Counted from the first letter of the stretch, positions 41,811 through 53,848 are shown. The stretch is DNA of 64,000 nt from Schistosoma haematobium (GCF_000699445.3 NC_067198.1:42277691-42341690), one strand, 5' to 3'. Notes: generated from the letters alone by a model not told the origin. Numbers and translations are program-made.

Positions 41811-42940
41811 ATAGTTCAAATGGTTGTGGACGGAATAGAAGAAGCTTTCGCCTAACAGGCTTCCGTGTCTAGTAGCAGGGGATCACCAAATCTTCCAGGC
41901 AGGAACCTAGGTATGTTAACAATAAAAGAGGAAAAGAAATTGGTAAATCATAGTGTGATGCTGTCCTTAGTCCTTAAGAATAGGTCAAGTTACCTATGGA
42001 AGGATTCCTCAAAATTGTTAAACTCGAGGTTGTGAACTTGGTTCACCTCCAAGCAAGAGCTTATGTATATGGCTACTCCACCCTCAATTCCTGTTTTTCT
42101 GTCGTTGCGGAACAAAGTCATCCCAGGTAATGCTAACTCTTGGTCCGAGAACTGAGAAGATATTCAGGTTTCAGATATTCCTATCAGACGGGCCTTATTA
42201 GCGTTACTAAGTTCACGTAATTCGTCCAGTTTGTTTGGTAGACTTGCGGCGTTCATATATAAGCAGTTTATGCTTTCAAATTGGAACGCGTGAGCTTCGT
42301 CCTGTTTTTCTGTATGAGCCTTATGTGAATGGACAGGTAGCCCACCTATATGAGGTTTGCCGTGGTGGTAGGCCCTGTCCTTTACACGTTTTTTTATCAT
42401 TTAGACAGTCCACAAGTGGAATGGTCAGCTCCAACTTGCCTTTGTGCTTGGTCCTAGCTTCATATGGCCTATCCGGGTGCATGTGGATTCCAGGTGGCAA
42501 TCGGCGTCTGTTGGCACGAAATGCTTCCAGAACTGCAGCCGTCATGTGGGAAGATGGGAAGGTTATCTTCATTAGACGGAGTCTAAGATCACCGTCCTTC
42601 TTGGCTAGTCTCGTCACATGCTGAGTCAGTATGTGTTTGAGCCTCAAGGACTGTTTTATGAATTTCCATTCCCTGATGTCAGAATTTGATTGAGTAGGGT
42701 CTGTATTTTCCGGTATACCTTGCACAATTATGTTTCTTCCGCGGAAGAACTTCTCGCGAGATTCTTTAGGGATGTTCTGTATGATATTGCGCTCAGAGTA
42801 CGGTATGTCTGGCAATATTCTTACGTTACCACCGGATTTCAGCAAGTGACTTGCTAGCAAGACGTCCTCTACGTCGGTAGCATTCTTACGTGATACTCGG
42901 AGAAGCCTCGGGTGATTTAGATGCTTTATTATTTCAAGCG
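41811..42940 (-). pseudogene. CR1-like retrotransposon with RT deleted
   Basis: On the minus strand, 42940-42010 is nearly identical to 50727-51655 of the plus-strand element. The ORF1-like frame (42959-42321) differs from its counterpart at only two residues over the shared part, and the start of the endonuclease (CLYMNAASLPNKLDEL) ends at the same TGA. The sequence then jumps to the last codons and 3' UTR (as 54130-54335), deleting the rest of the endonuclease and the whole RT. The deletion joins at a short similar stretch (GGAATCCTTC / GGAGTCCTTC). It is non-autonomous and dead. Its 3' end consists of TTGAACCAT-like repeats. Confidence 0.85.
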
Positions 42941-42974
42941 AATTGAGCGAAGCAAACAAATAAAGAGTCAGAAT

Positions 42975-44868
42975 TTAAGGTTTCTTTGTTTTTTAATGCA
43001 GGCAGATGGCGAGAGAAATATCACTGTGCAAGGTATGCCAGAAAACTCGGGTCCTGATCATACAAACTTTGATATTGGGGAATGGAAATTCATCAAGCAG
43101 TCCTTGAATCCCAAAAACATGTTGGTGAAACCAGCTAAGAAGGAAGGGAATTCTACACATCATCTGATGAAGATAATGTAAATAATACTCTCTTGATAGG
43201 AATATCTGAAACGTGGACACGTCAAATTACGGACTAGGAGCTAGTGATACACGGGATGTCTTTATCCTGCAACAATACTAAAACAGGAATGGGGGTGGAG
43301 TGGCCTTATACCTACGATCTTGTTTGGTACACCTTAGAGTTTATCAATCTCGATGAATCCGTATAGTGCCCAGTAACATTGTCTAACACCTCGAGGTGTC
43401 TAGTTGGAGTCATCTACTGTAAGCCGATTGTTGACACCGAATGTGACAATCGCATGCTGGAAGGATTATCCCACTCTAATCGTTTCGGATACGCTCATAA
43501 TCTGATTCCAGGAGACTTCACTCCTTCCAACGTCAACTTCGCTGAACACACGTATATTGGAAGTGACTATCCTACTGAATCTCCGTTCTTCAACCCCATG
43601 GATGATCTAGGATTATTCGAAAACCTGAAGTTAGCAACACGCCAGAGAATTAGTCAGACGCCGTCAGACTTAGATCGCACTTTTACAAACGAGGAATTCT
43701 TAATAGACAGCCTCTCAATCCTGGCTCCCCTGAGTAAAGGTGGTCGTGTCGTCATAGCCTTCAATTTTATCAGCAAAACTGAACTAAAACATCTAACCAA
43801 CAACAGGCGTTGAAATTCCAAACGGTTGGATGTGTTAACTTCACAGGTCAATCTACAACAGGTGGACTGGGAAGCTCACCCTAAACTTGATGTGGACTCT
43901 CATTGGGACTTCTTACTGCACAAAATCTTACATGCTACAAAGTAGTCTGTCCCACAAACGATCCCCAAACATTACACGCAACCTATAGTCATCAAGAATC
44001 TCACTTTTTGATTACCAAGACATTAAAGACACTGCTGGGGGGAATATAGACGAACTAGTGACAAAAGTACATATGAGAAATTCAAACAAGCAAGGAACCA
44101 ATGCAAAAAAGCAGTAAAAGAGGACAGACTTCGGTATCAAACAAAGCTAATCGATCACTTTGTCTCCAGTCCCAAAAGCGTGTTCTGTGGTGCAGCCTCT
44201 ACTCGACAAGCTAAGACCGCAGTTTCTCAACTGTTAGTTTCTAATCGCCCAACTAATAACTGACCGCGACGCCGCTGAATGTCTGGCAGAACATTAATGC
44301 CGTGCATTCCAAACGACCTACACTAACTATATTAATGTGAGCTTGACCTGAAACCCCAAAAGTCCTTCGGAATCGAGCGTGGGTGCTGACTTGGTATACC
44401 GGAAACTGAAGCACCTAAAAAAGAAACTTCTACCCGGATATGGTTCACTCCGCTATATCAGGTGAAGCAAGTTCAATCTTGGCTACACTGCCCAGAGTGA
44501 TGTTCTCACATTCACCAAGCCTAGGCAGATTACCAGAACAAGGGAGGCTGGCTCACACCACTTTTCATAGGAGGTCGACTAAACGGACCTTCAAGCTACC
44601 GACCTGTGGCACTGCTCTTTATACCCTCAAAAATTGTAGAGCCCCTGATATGCTACGATCCACACGACTACTTAATATCCATAAACTTCTTATCCCGACA
44701 GCACGATTTCAGGAAGGGTCGTTCTTGTATAACCAACCTGCTAAGTGTGGTGGACAGAAGGACAGCTATCCTTGATATCACGGGAAAAGTTGACATCATG
44801 TGTCTTGACTTCTCAAAAGCTTTTGATATGGTCAACCATATATGTTTTGTCAACAAGCTCAAACTGTG
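42975..44868 (+). pseudogene. CR1-like retrotransposon, older copy
   Basis: Same family as 50727-54335 but with many stops and shifts. ORF1-like VQGMPENSGPDHTN at 43030; endonuclease with ISETWT, then [16 protein letters not shown] and SDLDRTFTNEEF (43379-43813); RT start with [20 protein letters not shown] [13 protein letters not shown] (about 44801-44840). It stops abruptly at 44868, in the RT palm before the FADD box, where the gypsy element begins. No usable product. Confidence 0.8.
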
Positions 44869-44869
44869 T

Positions 44870-44997
44870 CTGTTCCTTTTCGGGATTTTATATATCATTG
44901 CCTTGTTTTAGTTTTTTATACATTGTGATAATTTTTCCCGTGTTTTCGGATATATATATATATATCACTCGTTCATTCTCGTACTTGATATTTCAGT
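44870..44997 (+). other. Leader before gypsy gag
   Basis: A T-rich leader with an (AT)n run. No 5' LTR or primer-binding site is recognisable, so the left end of the gypsy element is lost or was replaced at the junction with the CR1-like copy. Confidence 0.5.
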
Positions 44998-45849
44998 ATG
45001 ACTGAACAGACACCGAAGGTACTAAAACTAAAGACTATGTTCCCATCTTCGTTCCAACTGATGCCCTTCTGGCCAGACAACATCGAAGCCTGGTTCTGCT
45101 ACGCAGAAGCCGACTTCTCCGAGCATAACGTGAACGACGCACGAGCACAATTTCTCGCAGTAGTCAAGGCACTACCGTGCGAGTTCAACAGGTATGTAAC
45201 ACCTAGTATGTTTAGTAGTGGTGTTTCTGGACCCTACGAAACACTTAAGCGAGCTATCCTTAAACGTGGAGACCTGATCGATAGACAAAGGCTAGACCAA
45301 ATCCTTAGTACCATCTACCTGCAACACGGTTCTCCGACAGACATGTTGCAAAGATTGAAAGAGGTCATCGGCCAAAAAACCTTCGATGAAGGCCTATTCA
45401 AACAACCTTTCTTATCCAAACTTCCTCAACAGGTACAAGCTGTGTTGGTCTCGTTTCATAACTACGCCTTAGACGAGCTGGCTGCATCAGCTGACCGCAC
45501 CTCAGAAATCACCAAATCATTTAACGTCGAGATTTTTCAGTCAAAGAAAAGCCTCAAACGACCCAGAATGACATTACAGAGTTATATCATACACTCACAA
45601 GTTATCTTAAATTTCGTAACGACCGTAAACGGTCACACACCCTGTGAAGAAGCACTTCACGTGGGCGATCTCTCTCTAGACCACGAGAGACTGATAACCT
45701 CGGCTGGTGCTGGTATCATAACCAGTATGGAAAGTCCTCCAGAAATTGCGGAAAACCCTGCAATTTTCTCGAGTCAACATCGACCGACACGAAAAACAAT
45801 TCGGGAAACTTCCGAGCCGGCACGCGTTAATGGCAACTGTAACCGGTGA
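44998..45849 (+). CDS. Ty3/gypsy retrotransposon gag
   Basis: 283 codons from ATG 44998. Residues about 18-170 form the capsid-like helical domain (PFWPDNIEAWFCYAEADF, LKRGDLIDRQRLDQIL, LPQQVQAVLVSFHN). This layout, a helix-rich domain with W-F-x-x-x-E, is found in gypsy elements of the CsRn1/Boudicca kind of flatworms. The C-terminal third is basic/Ser-rich, but no clear CCHC knuckle remains (a lone C-x-H region at about 45640-45700), so it looks worn. It would form the particle shell packaging the element RNA. The stop (45847-45849) overlaps the start of the protease frame in another phase. Confidence 0.8.
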   Translation: MTEQTPKVLKLKTMFPSSFQLMPFWPDNIEAWFCYAEADFSEHNVNDARAQFLAVVKALPCEFNRYVTPSMFSSGVSGPYETLKRAILKRGDLIDRQRLDQILSTIYLQHGSPTDMLQRLKEVIGQKTFDEGLFKQPFLSKLPQQVQAVLVSFHNYALDELAASADRTSEITKSFNVEIFQSKKSLKRPRMTLQSYIIHSQVILNFVTTVNGHTPCEEALHVGDLSLDHERLITSAGAGIITSMESPPEIAENPAIFSSQHRPTRKTIRETSEPARVNGNCNR

Positions 45850-46375
45850 ACATATACGTCGCACATGTGATAACGAGAGTTCGATACCTCGTCGATACGG
45901 GCGCAGAAGTTAGCGTTCTACCTGCAAATTCCAACGACCGGCTTCGTGAATCAGTTTTAAACTTACAGGCGGGAAACAGAAAGCCAATCGCCACATATGG
46001 TGAAATGTACATTTACCTTAACGTGGGTTTACGCAAACCCATACACTGCATCTTTGTTGTTGAAGATGTTTCCATACCAATCATTGGTATGAACCTACTA
46101 CAGCACCACAATTCAATCATCGATACGCACAAACGGAGGCTAGTAGACGGAAACACTAATTTATCTGTTTGTGTAACTTCTTTTTCCGGTTGCAGATTAT
46201 CTTCAGCCACAATTAAGCACACGGCAGACCCATTCTATCAATCAATACTCGATAAGTATTCTGGGATATACCAAAAACAACCGAAATTTCCGTGTGTAAC
46301 CAGCAACGTTATACACCACATCACGCCGACTGGCTCCCGAAAAGCTAAGGTTGGCGAAGAACGAATTTGACCACA
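45843..46375 (+). pseudogene. Gypsy protease and pol start
   Basis: The open frame opens right after a stop at 45840-45842, in the -1 phase relative to gag. It carries the retropepsin active site DTGAEVSVLP (near residue 17), then IPIIGMNLLQHHN, the usual second conserved strand. After about 46340 the frame enters the RT N-terminus with a frame break. No ATG. An expressed fusion would need frameshifting in the few codons of overlap, or the phase change is damage. Confidence 0.75.
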
Positions 46376-47366
46376 TGATAGACTTGGGTATCATAAGACC
46401 GTCAAACAGCCCATAGGACAGAAACGATTGGCGTCCAACTGGTGACTATCGGCGGTTGAATGCCAAAAAACCATCCCTGATCGTCGCCCGTTGCCTCACA
46501 TTCACGACTTGACAGCTACCTTGAAAGGTACAATTGTCTTTTCTAAAATCGACTTGGTTAAAGCGTATGACCAAATTCCTATGACTACTGAAGATATTCC
46601 GAAAACAGCTCATATAACTCCTTTCGGACTGTACGAATTTTTGTGAATGCCTTTCGGTCTAAGAAACGCTACCCAAACTTTCCAAAGATTCATCGACGAC
46701 GTTTCTCGAGGTCTCAACTTCGTAAATGCGTATGTTGACGACTGCCTAATAGCAAGTCCGGACAGAATGGCATCTTCATCATCTAGATCTTGTTTTCTTC
46801 CGACTACAGAAACACAGAATTACTGTAAACATTCAGAAATGACAAACCGGAACCGACTCATTAGACTTTCTGTGCTCAAGGCATTAGACTCCTTAGAATC
46901 AAAGTGGCGGCCATTCTGGATTACCCAGAACCAACCATGATCAAGCAGTTACGAACGTTTAACGGCCTTGTAAGTTTCTATAGACGATTCATACTGAAAT
47001 GCACGTAAATTATGAAATCTCTTACCGACCAACTTCGTGGAAATGCGAAATCCATCAATCTAGACGACACCGCACGAAAAGCATTCTCCACAGTTAAGGA
47101 ACTTATCGCTAAAGCAACAATGCTTCCACATCAGGACACTCAAGCACCCATTAGTATCGCAGTAGACGCATCCGACTCAGCAATCGGAGGAGTCTCGCAA
47201 CAATGGGTTAACCACTCCCGGCAATCTTCTGCATTTTTCTCTAGACGGCTGCTAGACACTGGATCGAGGTACAGCACATTCGGTAGGGAAATCCTAGCTA
47301 TGTATTGTGCTGTACGGCATTTTCAACACTATATCAAAGGCCATGAATTTGTAGAACTATGGTCTA
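46375..47366 (+). pseudogene. Gypsy RT and RNase H, broken
   Basis: RT remains occur in several frames: LGIIRPSNSP, YRRLNAKKPSL-like, then MPFGLRNATQTFQRFID and the catalytic YVDD (about 46730-46742). Frame breaks follow. RNase H occupies 47012-47366: AVDASDSAIGG with catalytic Asp, RYSTFGREILA with catalytic Glu, and VRHFQHYIKG. The RNase H is cut at 47366 by a 378-bp insertion. At least three frame shifts and several stops make it non-functional. Confidence 0.8.
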
Positions 47367-47744
47367 CTATGATATTAGTACCGCTCTAATAATAGACCTA
47401 ATCCTAAATTTGTAGATTTGTCATGATACAACTGCCTAATTAATAAGATCTTACGTGGAAGTCACACCATCGACTACACCAACTCACTGTATCGTATCAA
47501 TTACCGATACATGATGTAGAACAAGGTTAGGCTAGAGAAAGAACAATATACTTAATATGAATAGAAGATATAAGGTAACATTCGGCAGAGACCACGCCTG
47601 CATGGCCGAGCCATGCCACTCGATCAACTCCAGTCCATTCAATTCATTGTTCGCGCCTTCTCCATCGTTAGGTATTACCCCGCGTTAAATATTGAATATC
47701 TATTTTCCGAGTAGTCTTGTGTTCAGCTTTGAAGATTGTGTGGT
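47367..47744. mobile_element. Unidentified 378-bp insertion in RNase H, 9-bp TSD
   Basis: TATGGTCTA at 47358-47366 and 47745-47753 flanks the insert. It contains a hairpin GCATGGC..GCCATGC (about 47600-47620), GC-richer than the AT spacer, and no open frame. TGATATTAG near its left end and CTTGTGTTCA near its right end could be LTR-like termini, but I cannot match it to another copy in the window. Confidence 0.65.
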
Positions 47745-47753
47745 TATGGTCTA

Positions 47754-48690
47754 ATGCCACTACAAATTCACCCTTTTCACTGACCATAAGCCTCTTACTT
47801 TCTTTTTAAGCTCCTCTTCAGACGAGTACTCACTTCGTGAGTCTCGACAACTGGACTACATTTCGCAGTTTACTTCAGACATTCAACACATTGCTGGAGC
47901 AAACAATGTGTTCACAGACGCCTTGTCTCGCATAACTTTCTAGAATAGTTTCCAAGGAATTTACCTCCTGAAACTCGCCCAGCTTCAAAAAGAAGACAAT
48001 GATCTTCAACACGAGTTATCGTCTACAACCCTTAAGCTGCGCATTAAACAGATGGGAACAGGTAAGGAAACCTTACTTTTTGATACACCTACAGGTAGGG
48101 ATCGTCCAATCGTGCCGAATAATTATCGACGCAACGTCTTCAATACGTTGCACAAACTTTCTCATCCAGGAGTTCGTGTAACCATTAAGCTTATAGCAGA
48201 ACGGTTTTGCTGGCCTGGGATGGATGAAGACGTGAGGCAGTGGGCATGCTCCTGTGAAAGCTGCCAAAAATCTAAGGTTATCAGACACAATAAATGTCCC
48301 TTAAGCTCTTTCAAAACTCCGGACTCTCGTTTCGACCATGTTCATCTGGATTTGGTAGGACCTTTACCAGATTCAAATGGATACTCTTATCTCTTAACCT
48401 GCGTTGACTGTTTCACTCGATGGACAGAAGTATTGCCTATCAGGAACATCACTGCTGAAACAGTGGCCCGCGCCTTTGTCGAACGATGGATAGCAAACGT
48501 TCGCTGCCCTTCTACTATCACTACAGATCGTGGGCGTCAGTTCGAATCTGAACTTTTCCGTTGCACTATTAAGAATCACTCGCTTCCGAAGGACCGCCTA
48601 CCACCTACAAGCAAACGGGTTAGTGGAACGCTTTCACCGACAACTAAAAGCTTCACTATCAACTTCAAACATTTCTTAGTGGACTGACGC
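47754..48690 (+). pseudogene. Gypsy RNase H end and integrase
   Basis: 47754-47945 finishes RNase H (SSDEYSLRESRQLDYIS, AGANNVFTDALSR). From 48052 one frame holds the integrase: zinc-binding H34/H38 and C68/C71 (LHKLSHPG ... CESCQ), catalytic D100 (HLDLVGPL) and D159 (TTDRGRQF). A frame shift near 48560-48600 puts the third catalytic Glu (QANGLVERF) out of frame. A stop (TAG, 47941-47943) separates RNase H from integrase. The enzyme would insert element DNA into the genome; this copy cannot make it. Confidence 0.8.
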
Positions 48691-49275
48691 TCTTCCATTC
48701 GTCTTACTAGGTATTCGCAATGCAGTGAAAGCTGACATTGAATACATTGCAGCTCAACTCGTTTATGGAATAACACCTCAACTTCAAGGAGTATTCGTGG
48801 ATCCTTCCTCCTCTTCAATGAACATGGATCTAACCTCCTGTACGAACAGGCTTACAAGTTCAGTTAAACCTGTTTCCAGTCGACCTCAGTCAACTGGTGT
48901 TTTTGTTCAACCTGACATACGATATAGTAAACACGTCTTCGGACATCGAGATTCGCATCGACAACCTTACGAATCAGCATACGAAGGACCTTTCAAAGTT
49001 CTTCAACGCGAACCGAAGTACTATACAATCGATAATAACGGAAACAACGATAGCATCAGCATCGACAGCAACAAAGCAGTGTAGTTAGAAGGAAGTCCTA
49101 TTCACATCGATTTTCCTTCGGCGCAATCGCACGACACGACTCCTACACTTATAATATCTGAACCGACGGGCAACACACACGATCATACTTCGGAAGCATC
49201 AGAAAATAAACTTAAAACAACGCGTTCTGGAAGAAGATTAAGATTTCCAGAACATTTGAACGATTATTGCACGTA
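48690..49275 (+). pseudogene. Gypsy integrase C-terminal region
   Basis: Contains LVYGITPQL, HRQPYESAYEGPFKVLQR (the GPF-x-V chromatin/DNA-binding-type fold typical at this point) and, after a TAG at 49082, RSGRRLRFPEHLNDYC at the end. These are hallmarks of the pol end in flatworm gypsy elements. One stop inside. Confidence 0.75.
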
Positions 49276-49622
49276 GAATACTAGTTGTCATTCTATATCA
49301 TCTCGATTTTTCTTTGTACTATATGTAATAAAAAACGATAATTTTAATATGCTTATATATTCATATTTTTATCTCGCAAAAACAAAACAAAACAAAACCG
49401 TATTATCAGGATCCTTTTTACGCTATTACGTGTGCATGAGTTTATTTTTCTTTTTTCACCCGCTTTGTGTTTTTACGCGCGTACGTGTGTATTTCGCCAT
49501 GCACTTACATATATATTTTTCCAGGACGGCTGGAAAAGACGATAGAAAGAATGATAAAGGTTACGGGGAACCGAAATTTTCATCGTACTTTTTCTTTTTT
49601 ACTATATTATACTTCATGGTCC
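49276..49622 (+). other. Gypsy 3' non-coding region
   Basis: AT-rich sequence between pol and the LTR. A purine-poor stretch just before the LTR (CTTCATGGTCC) does not look like a strong polypurine tract. Confidence 0.5.
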
Positions 49623-49984
49623 TGTAGTGTGGCGTCGAGTTTCGGTTGACTATGATCACCACTACAGGAAGACTCCGTGCCAGTTAACCGATAGGATCTC
49701 CCGTAGGCCAAATATCAGAAGGCAGTTGATGGCTGTAGTCGAGATGTATTTGTTAGCGATCTCGTGGTATCGAAAGAATACCGAAGTCGTGCCAGGTTAC
49801 AAGTGTGGTTACAAAGCAAACCTAAGTTCGTGCAAGGTCACAATCAACGGAGGGAAGAATAATGGATGTCTTTAGTGCAGTTAAACAGACAAGTACGGCA
49901 AAACAATCACTGGTACAGTTGGTCATAGTAATAATTGTTTCCATTACACCATTCGCGTTCTCTTGATAAAAGCAGGTCACTACA
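49623..49984 (+). repeat. 3' LTR of gypsy element
   Basis: 362 bp, TGTAGTGTGGCG...GGTCACTACA with 7-bp inverted ends. An internal inverted pair TGTAGTG...CACTACA also lies at the left (49623-49664). Matches the solo LTR at 30258-30613. Termini and internal region fit the Boudicca type of schistosome gypsy elements as I remember it. Confidence 0.85.
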
Positions 49985-50140
49985 GTCCCTTGTAGTAAGG
50001 AAAGATTACCAGACGCTGCTAAACCTAGCAAGCTATCAGAAGAGTGTCTACCGACGACAAACTCGCTGGGTTTAAACTTCTGGCTGGCCACGTCTTAGGG
50101 TCATTACTACCCCCTAGGGAGGGTGAGTGCGAAAAATAGA
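49985..50140. other. GC-richer flank of the LTR
   Basis: No gene. Contains CCCCCTAGGGAGGGTGAG near 50112-50128. Runs into repeat Y. Confidence 0.4.
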
Positions 50141-50445
50141 TCTCCGAAATAAATAGCTCTGTAAGTTTTCGACATTGGATGCCGACCACATTACTTTTAA
50201 TGGACTCACCTGGCTGAAGGCACTCGGTCATGCATCCGCACCAGATCACGAGTGGGAACGCCGTGCTCAACAACCTCTACAATCACTAGCCATATTAGAT
50301 CAGACCATCCTTGATATATTGATAGCCTGTCAAATATATTTTTGAACCTCCTCGCTTCCGTCTTTTGATTTCACTTGGTGGGTACGATTCATATTAAGAG
50401 GTGCTACTGGTTAAAGAGTTGCCAAACTTCGAACCGCGCGCTTTT
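50140..50445 (+). repeat. Interspersed repeat Y
   Basis: Second copy of the 32515-32830 repeat; this one is less AT-rich (CACTCGGTCATGCATCCGCA). Confidence 0.6.
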
Positions 50446-50726
50446 CGAACGGGAAGTTTAGTCCTAACGTGATTTGCATTTATCAAACTTTTGCTATGTT
50501 CTTACGCAACAAAAGTACCATTTCAGTTCTTAAGAATCTATCCTGAGCTATACGTTCGGTAGATTACTTTTTTTTGAGTTTCACCATATTTAATAGTTAC
50601 CTGTGGTTTTGCCTCAGCTTACTATTCGTTTTTTTTCACATATAGACTAGTTTCAGGTTATATCACTCGTTTTATCCACTTTTGTCCGTTTTCAGTGTGC
50701 TCACTGTGGCTCACTCGAGGAAAGGA

Positions 50727-51336
50727 TTCTAAGCATCTAAATCACCCGAGGCTTCTCCGAGTATTACGTAAGAATGCTACCGACGTAGAGGACGTCTTGC
50801 TAGCAAGTCACTTGCTGAAATCCGATGGTAACGTAAGAATATTGCCAGACATACCGTACTCTGAGCGCAATATCATACAGAACATCCCTAAAGAATCTCG
50901 CGAGAAGTTCTTCCGCGGAAGAAACATAATTGTGCAAGGTATACCGGAAAATACAGACCCTACTCAATCAAATTCTGACATCAGGGAATGGAAATTCATA
51001 AAACAGTCCTTGAGGCTCAAACACATACTGACTCAGCATGTGACGAGACTAGCCAAGAAGGACGGTGATCTTAGACTCCGTCTAATGAAGATAACCTTCC
51101 CATCTTCCCACATGACGGCTGCAGTTCTGGAAGCATTTCGTGCCAACAGACGCCGATTGCCACCTGGAATCCACATGCACCCGGATAGGCCATATGAAGC
51201 TAGGACCAAGCACAAAGGCAAGTTGGAGCTGACCATTCCACTTGTGGACTGTCTAAATGATAAAAAAACGTGTAAAGGACAGGGCCTACCACCACGGCAA
51301 ACCTCATATAGGTGGGCTACCTGTCCATTCACATAA
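50727..51336 (+). CDS. CR1-like ORF1-type protein
   Basis: An open frame of about 203 codons within the element, no ATG near the left edge. It carries RNIIVQGIPENTDPTQSNSD, then a helix-rich stretch (WKFIKQSLRLKHIL, RLAKKDGDLRLRLMKI) and a basic end. This I-V-x-G-I-P-E-N ... R-L-R-L-x-K-I pattern resembles the RNA-binding ORF1 region of non-LTR elements. It overlaps the start of the endonuclease frame at 51257 in another phase. The inverted copy at 42.3-42.9 kb preserves it almost unchanged. Confidence 0.65.
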
Positions 51337-51673
51337 GGCTCATACAGAAAAACAGGACGAAGCTCACGCGTTCCAATTTGAAAGCATAAACTGCTTATAT
51401 ATGAACGCCGCAAGTCTACCAAACAAACTGGACGAATTACGTGAACTTAGTAACGCTAATAAGGCCCGTCTGATAGGAATATCTGAAACCTGAATATCTT
51501 CTCAGTTCTCGGACCAAGAGTTAGCATTACCTGGGATGACTTTGTTCCGCAACGACAGAAAAACAGGAATTGAGGGTGGAGTAGCCATATACATAAGCTC
51601 TTGCTTGGAGGTGAACCAAGTTCACAACCTCGAGTTTAACAATCTTGAGTAATCCATATGGTGCTCTGTTAGA
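51257..51673 (+). pseudogene. CR1-like endonuclease N-terminal part
   Basis: The frame encodes a Lys/His-rich linker, then CLYMNAASLPNKLDELREL and LIGISET, the start of an exonuclease III-like (APE) domain. The next codon, Trp in the older copy at 43216, is TGA here. Beyond it GVAIYISS and other conserved pieces continue in frame to another stop near 51650. Confidence 0.75.
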
Positions 51674-53848
51674 TTGTCTAGTACTTCGAGGTGTCTAGTT
51701 GGAGTCAATTACAGGAAGCCAACTTCCGACATCGAGTACGATAGTCGTATGCTGGAAAGACTATCCCGCTCTACCCGTCTCGGTTTCACACACATCCTGA
51801 TTCTAGGGGACTTTAATCTCCCTAGAGTCAACTTCGCGGAACACACGTACACTGGAGGCAATAACTCAATTGAAGCTCGGTTCTTCAACCTCATCGATGA
51901 CTTGGGCTTATATGAAAATGTGAGGTCGGCAACTCGTTGGAGAAACAGTCAGACACCATCACGCTTAGACTGTGTATTCACAAACGAAAAATTCCTAGTT
52001 GACAACCTCTCAATCCTGGCTCCTCTGGGAAAGAGCGATCATGCCGTCATAGCCTTCAGTTTTGTCATTAAAACTAAGCTAAGGTATCCCAACAATAATT
52101 TACGTTGGAATTTTAAACAGCTGAATGTGCCAGCTCTACATGACTATCTACAACGGGTGGTTTGGGATGTTCACCCTCAACTCGATGTGGACGGTCATTG
52201 GGACTTCTTACTGCACACGCTCTCATGTGCCACAAACCATTCAGTTCCTCAAACGGTTCCCAAAAGCTGCAAGCCACCTACAATAATCAAGAACCGTACC
52301 CTTCGCCTGCTTAGTCGCAAAAGGCACTGTAGGGCGGAATACATACGAACTGATGACGATGGAGCGTATAGACAATATAAACATATCAGGAACATATGCA
52401 CGAAGGCTATAAGAGAAGACAGGCTTCAGTACCAGACAAAGCTTATGGACAAATTTGCCTCTAACCCTAGAAGCTTATTCCGTTATGCAGCCTCTCTTCG
52501 TCAAGCCAAAACAGGAGTTTCTCAACTGCTAGGTCTTAACGGCCAGACCAACAACGATGGCGACGCCGCTAACCTTCTGGCGGCACATTACTCTCAAACA
52601 TTTCAACCGGCTGACATAAACTTTATTGACGACAGTTTCATCTGCAATTCCACAGGACTCTCCGAAGTGGACCTAAGCGCTGACTTGGTGTTCCGTAAAT
52701 TGCAGCACTTAAGACTAGATACTTCTCCTGGCCCGAATATGGTTCATCCTGCCTTACTGAGGGAGGCAGCCTCAATCCTGGCAACGCCGCTTAGCGTGAT
52801 GTACTCACACTCGCCAAGCCGAGGAAAACAACAGGAAAATTGGAGGCTGGCTCACATCACACCAATTTTCACAGGAGGTCGACGCAGCGAACCTTCAAGT
52901 TATCGGCCGGTGGCCACTACACTGTCATTACCTTCAAAACTCATGGAGTCCCTGATATGCGACGGTTTAAACGACTATCTACTGTCCTTAAATTTCTTCT
53001 CACCCCAATATCATGGTTTCAGGAAGGGTTACTCTTGTATTACCAACCTGCTGACTGCGGTGGACAGATGGACAAGCATCCTCGATCGCAAGGGAAAGGT
53101 TGATATCATCTACCTAGATTTCTCAAAAGCTTTTGATAAGGTTAACCATTTGCGTCTTATCAATAAGCTCAAACAACTAAGTATCAAACCACCTCTAATC
53201 GATTGGCTTACTTCATATCTAAAAAATCGACACTTTAAGGTTAGAGTTAATTTCACTTTATCTCAGGCTATGGAATGTCCTAGTGGGGTCCCCCAGGGCT
53301 CAGTACTAGGTCCTCTTCTCTTCTTGATCTACATAAATGATCTTCCTCAACAGGTAACGTCAGACTTATTACTTTTTGCCGACGACGTGAAACTTTGGAG
53401 AGAGATACGCAACCAAGACGATATACAGGCACTTCAGGAGAATCTGACTCGACTTCAAAGTTGGGCAGACGATAACGGACTTACCTTTAACACTTCAAAG
53501 TGTAAAGTAGTCCATCTGCGACATGTCGCAAACTACAGTTACAACTTAGGAAACTCCTCTCTAGTAGCATCCCAAGTCGAAAAAGATTTAGGAGTCCTGG
53601 TGCCCCATGATTTGAAGTCTTACGCTAACTGTGACAAAAATGCCTTCCGAGCAAACCTTGCACTGGTAACGTTGAAGCGCATTTTTGGACAGTTTGACGG
53701 ACGAACTTTCCATACAATCTTCAATAGTTTCATCCGTCCCCATTTAGAGTACGGAAACATAAAACTCCCCCTCACTCCAAAAGGACAAGGTCACTTTGGA
53801 GCGTATCCAACGGCGAGCCACGAAATCAGTTCGAGGACTCAAATCTAA
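51674..53848 (+). CDS. CR1-like endonuclease C-terminal part and reverse transcriptase
   Basis: 724 codons. The endonuclease half has GDFN (45-48), SRLDCVFTN (96-104) and the catalytic SDH (121-123). Reverse transcriptase spans about 345-640: SYRPV (409-413), GFRKG (448-452), LDFSKAFD with catalytic Asp (481-488), [10 protein letters not shown] (538-547), and FADD (568-571). A thumb region follows. The protein would nick genomic DNA and copy the element RNA at the nick. It does not start at a true ATG at this point (it follows a stop) and ends in a wrong frame; the C-terminus continues at 53796. All catalytic residues of RT are intact. Confidence 0.85.
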   Translation: MSSTSRCLVGVNYRKPTSDIEYDSRMLERLSRSTRLGFTHILILGDFNLPRVNFAEHTYTGGNNSIEARFFNLIDDLGLYENVRSATRWRNSQTPSRLDCVFTNEKFLVDNLSILAPLGKSDHAVIAFSFVIKTKLRYPNNNLRWNFKQLNVPALHDYLQRVVWDVHPQLDVDGHWDFLLHTLSCATNHSVPQTVPKSCKPPTIIKNRTLRLLSRKRHCRAEYIRTDDDGAYRQYKHIRNICTKAIREDRLQYQTKLMDKFASNPRSLFRYAASLRQAKTGVSQLLGLNGQTNNDGDAANLLAAHYSQTFQPADINFIDDSFICNSTGLSEVDLSADLVFRKLQHLRLDTSPGPNMVHPALLREAASILATPLSVMYSHSPSRGKQQENWRLAHITPIFTGGRRSEPSSYRPVATTLSLPSKLMESLICDGLNDYLLSLNFFSPQYHGFRKGYSCITNLLTAVDRWTSILDRKGKVDIIYLDFSKAFDKVNHLRLINKLKQLSIKPPLIDWLTSYLKNRHFKVRVNFTLSQAMECPSGVPQGSVLGPLLFLIYINDLPQQVTSDLLLFADDVKLWREIRNQDDIQALQENLTRLQSWADDNGLTFNTSKCKVVHLRHVANYSYNLGNSSLVASQVEKDLGVLVPHDLKSYANCDKNAFRANLALVTLKRIFGQFDGRTFHTIFNSFIRPHLEYGNIKLPLTPKGQGHFGAYPTASHEISSRTQI

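Noticed and set aside
42235..42624. 129-codon plus-strand frame, mirrored at 51033-51422
   Set aside because: Antisense shadow of the CR1 ORF1-like frame in both copies.
51491..51493. TGA as programmed readthrough or selenocysteine in the CR1-like endonuclease
   Set aside because: The older copy has Trp here, and other stops follow in the same domain; simple mutation is enough.
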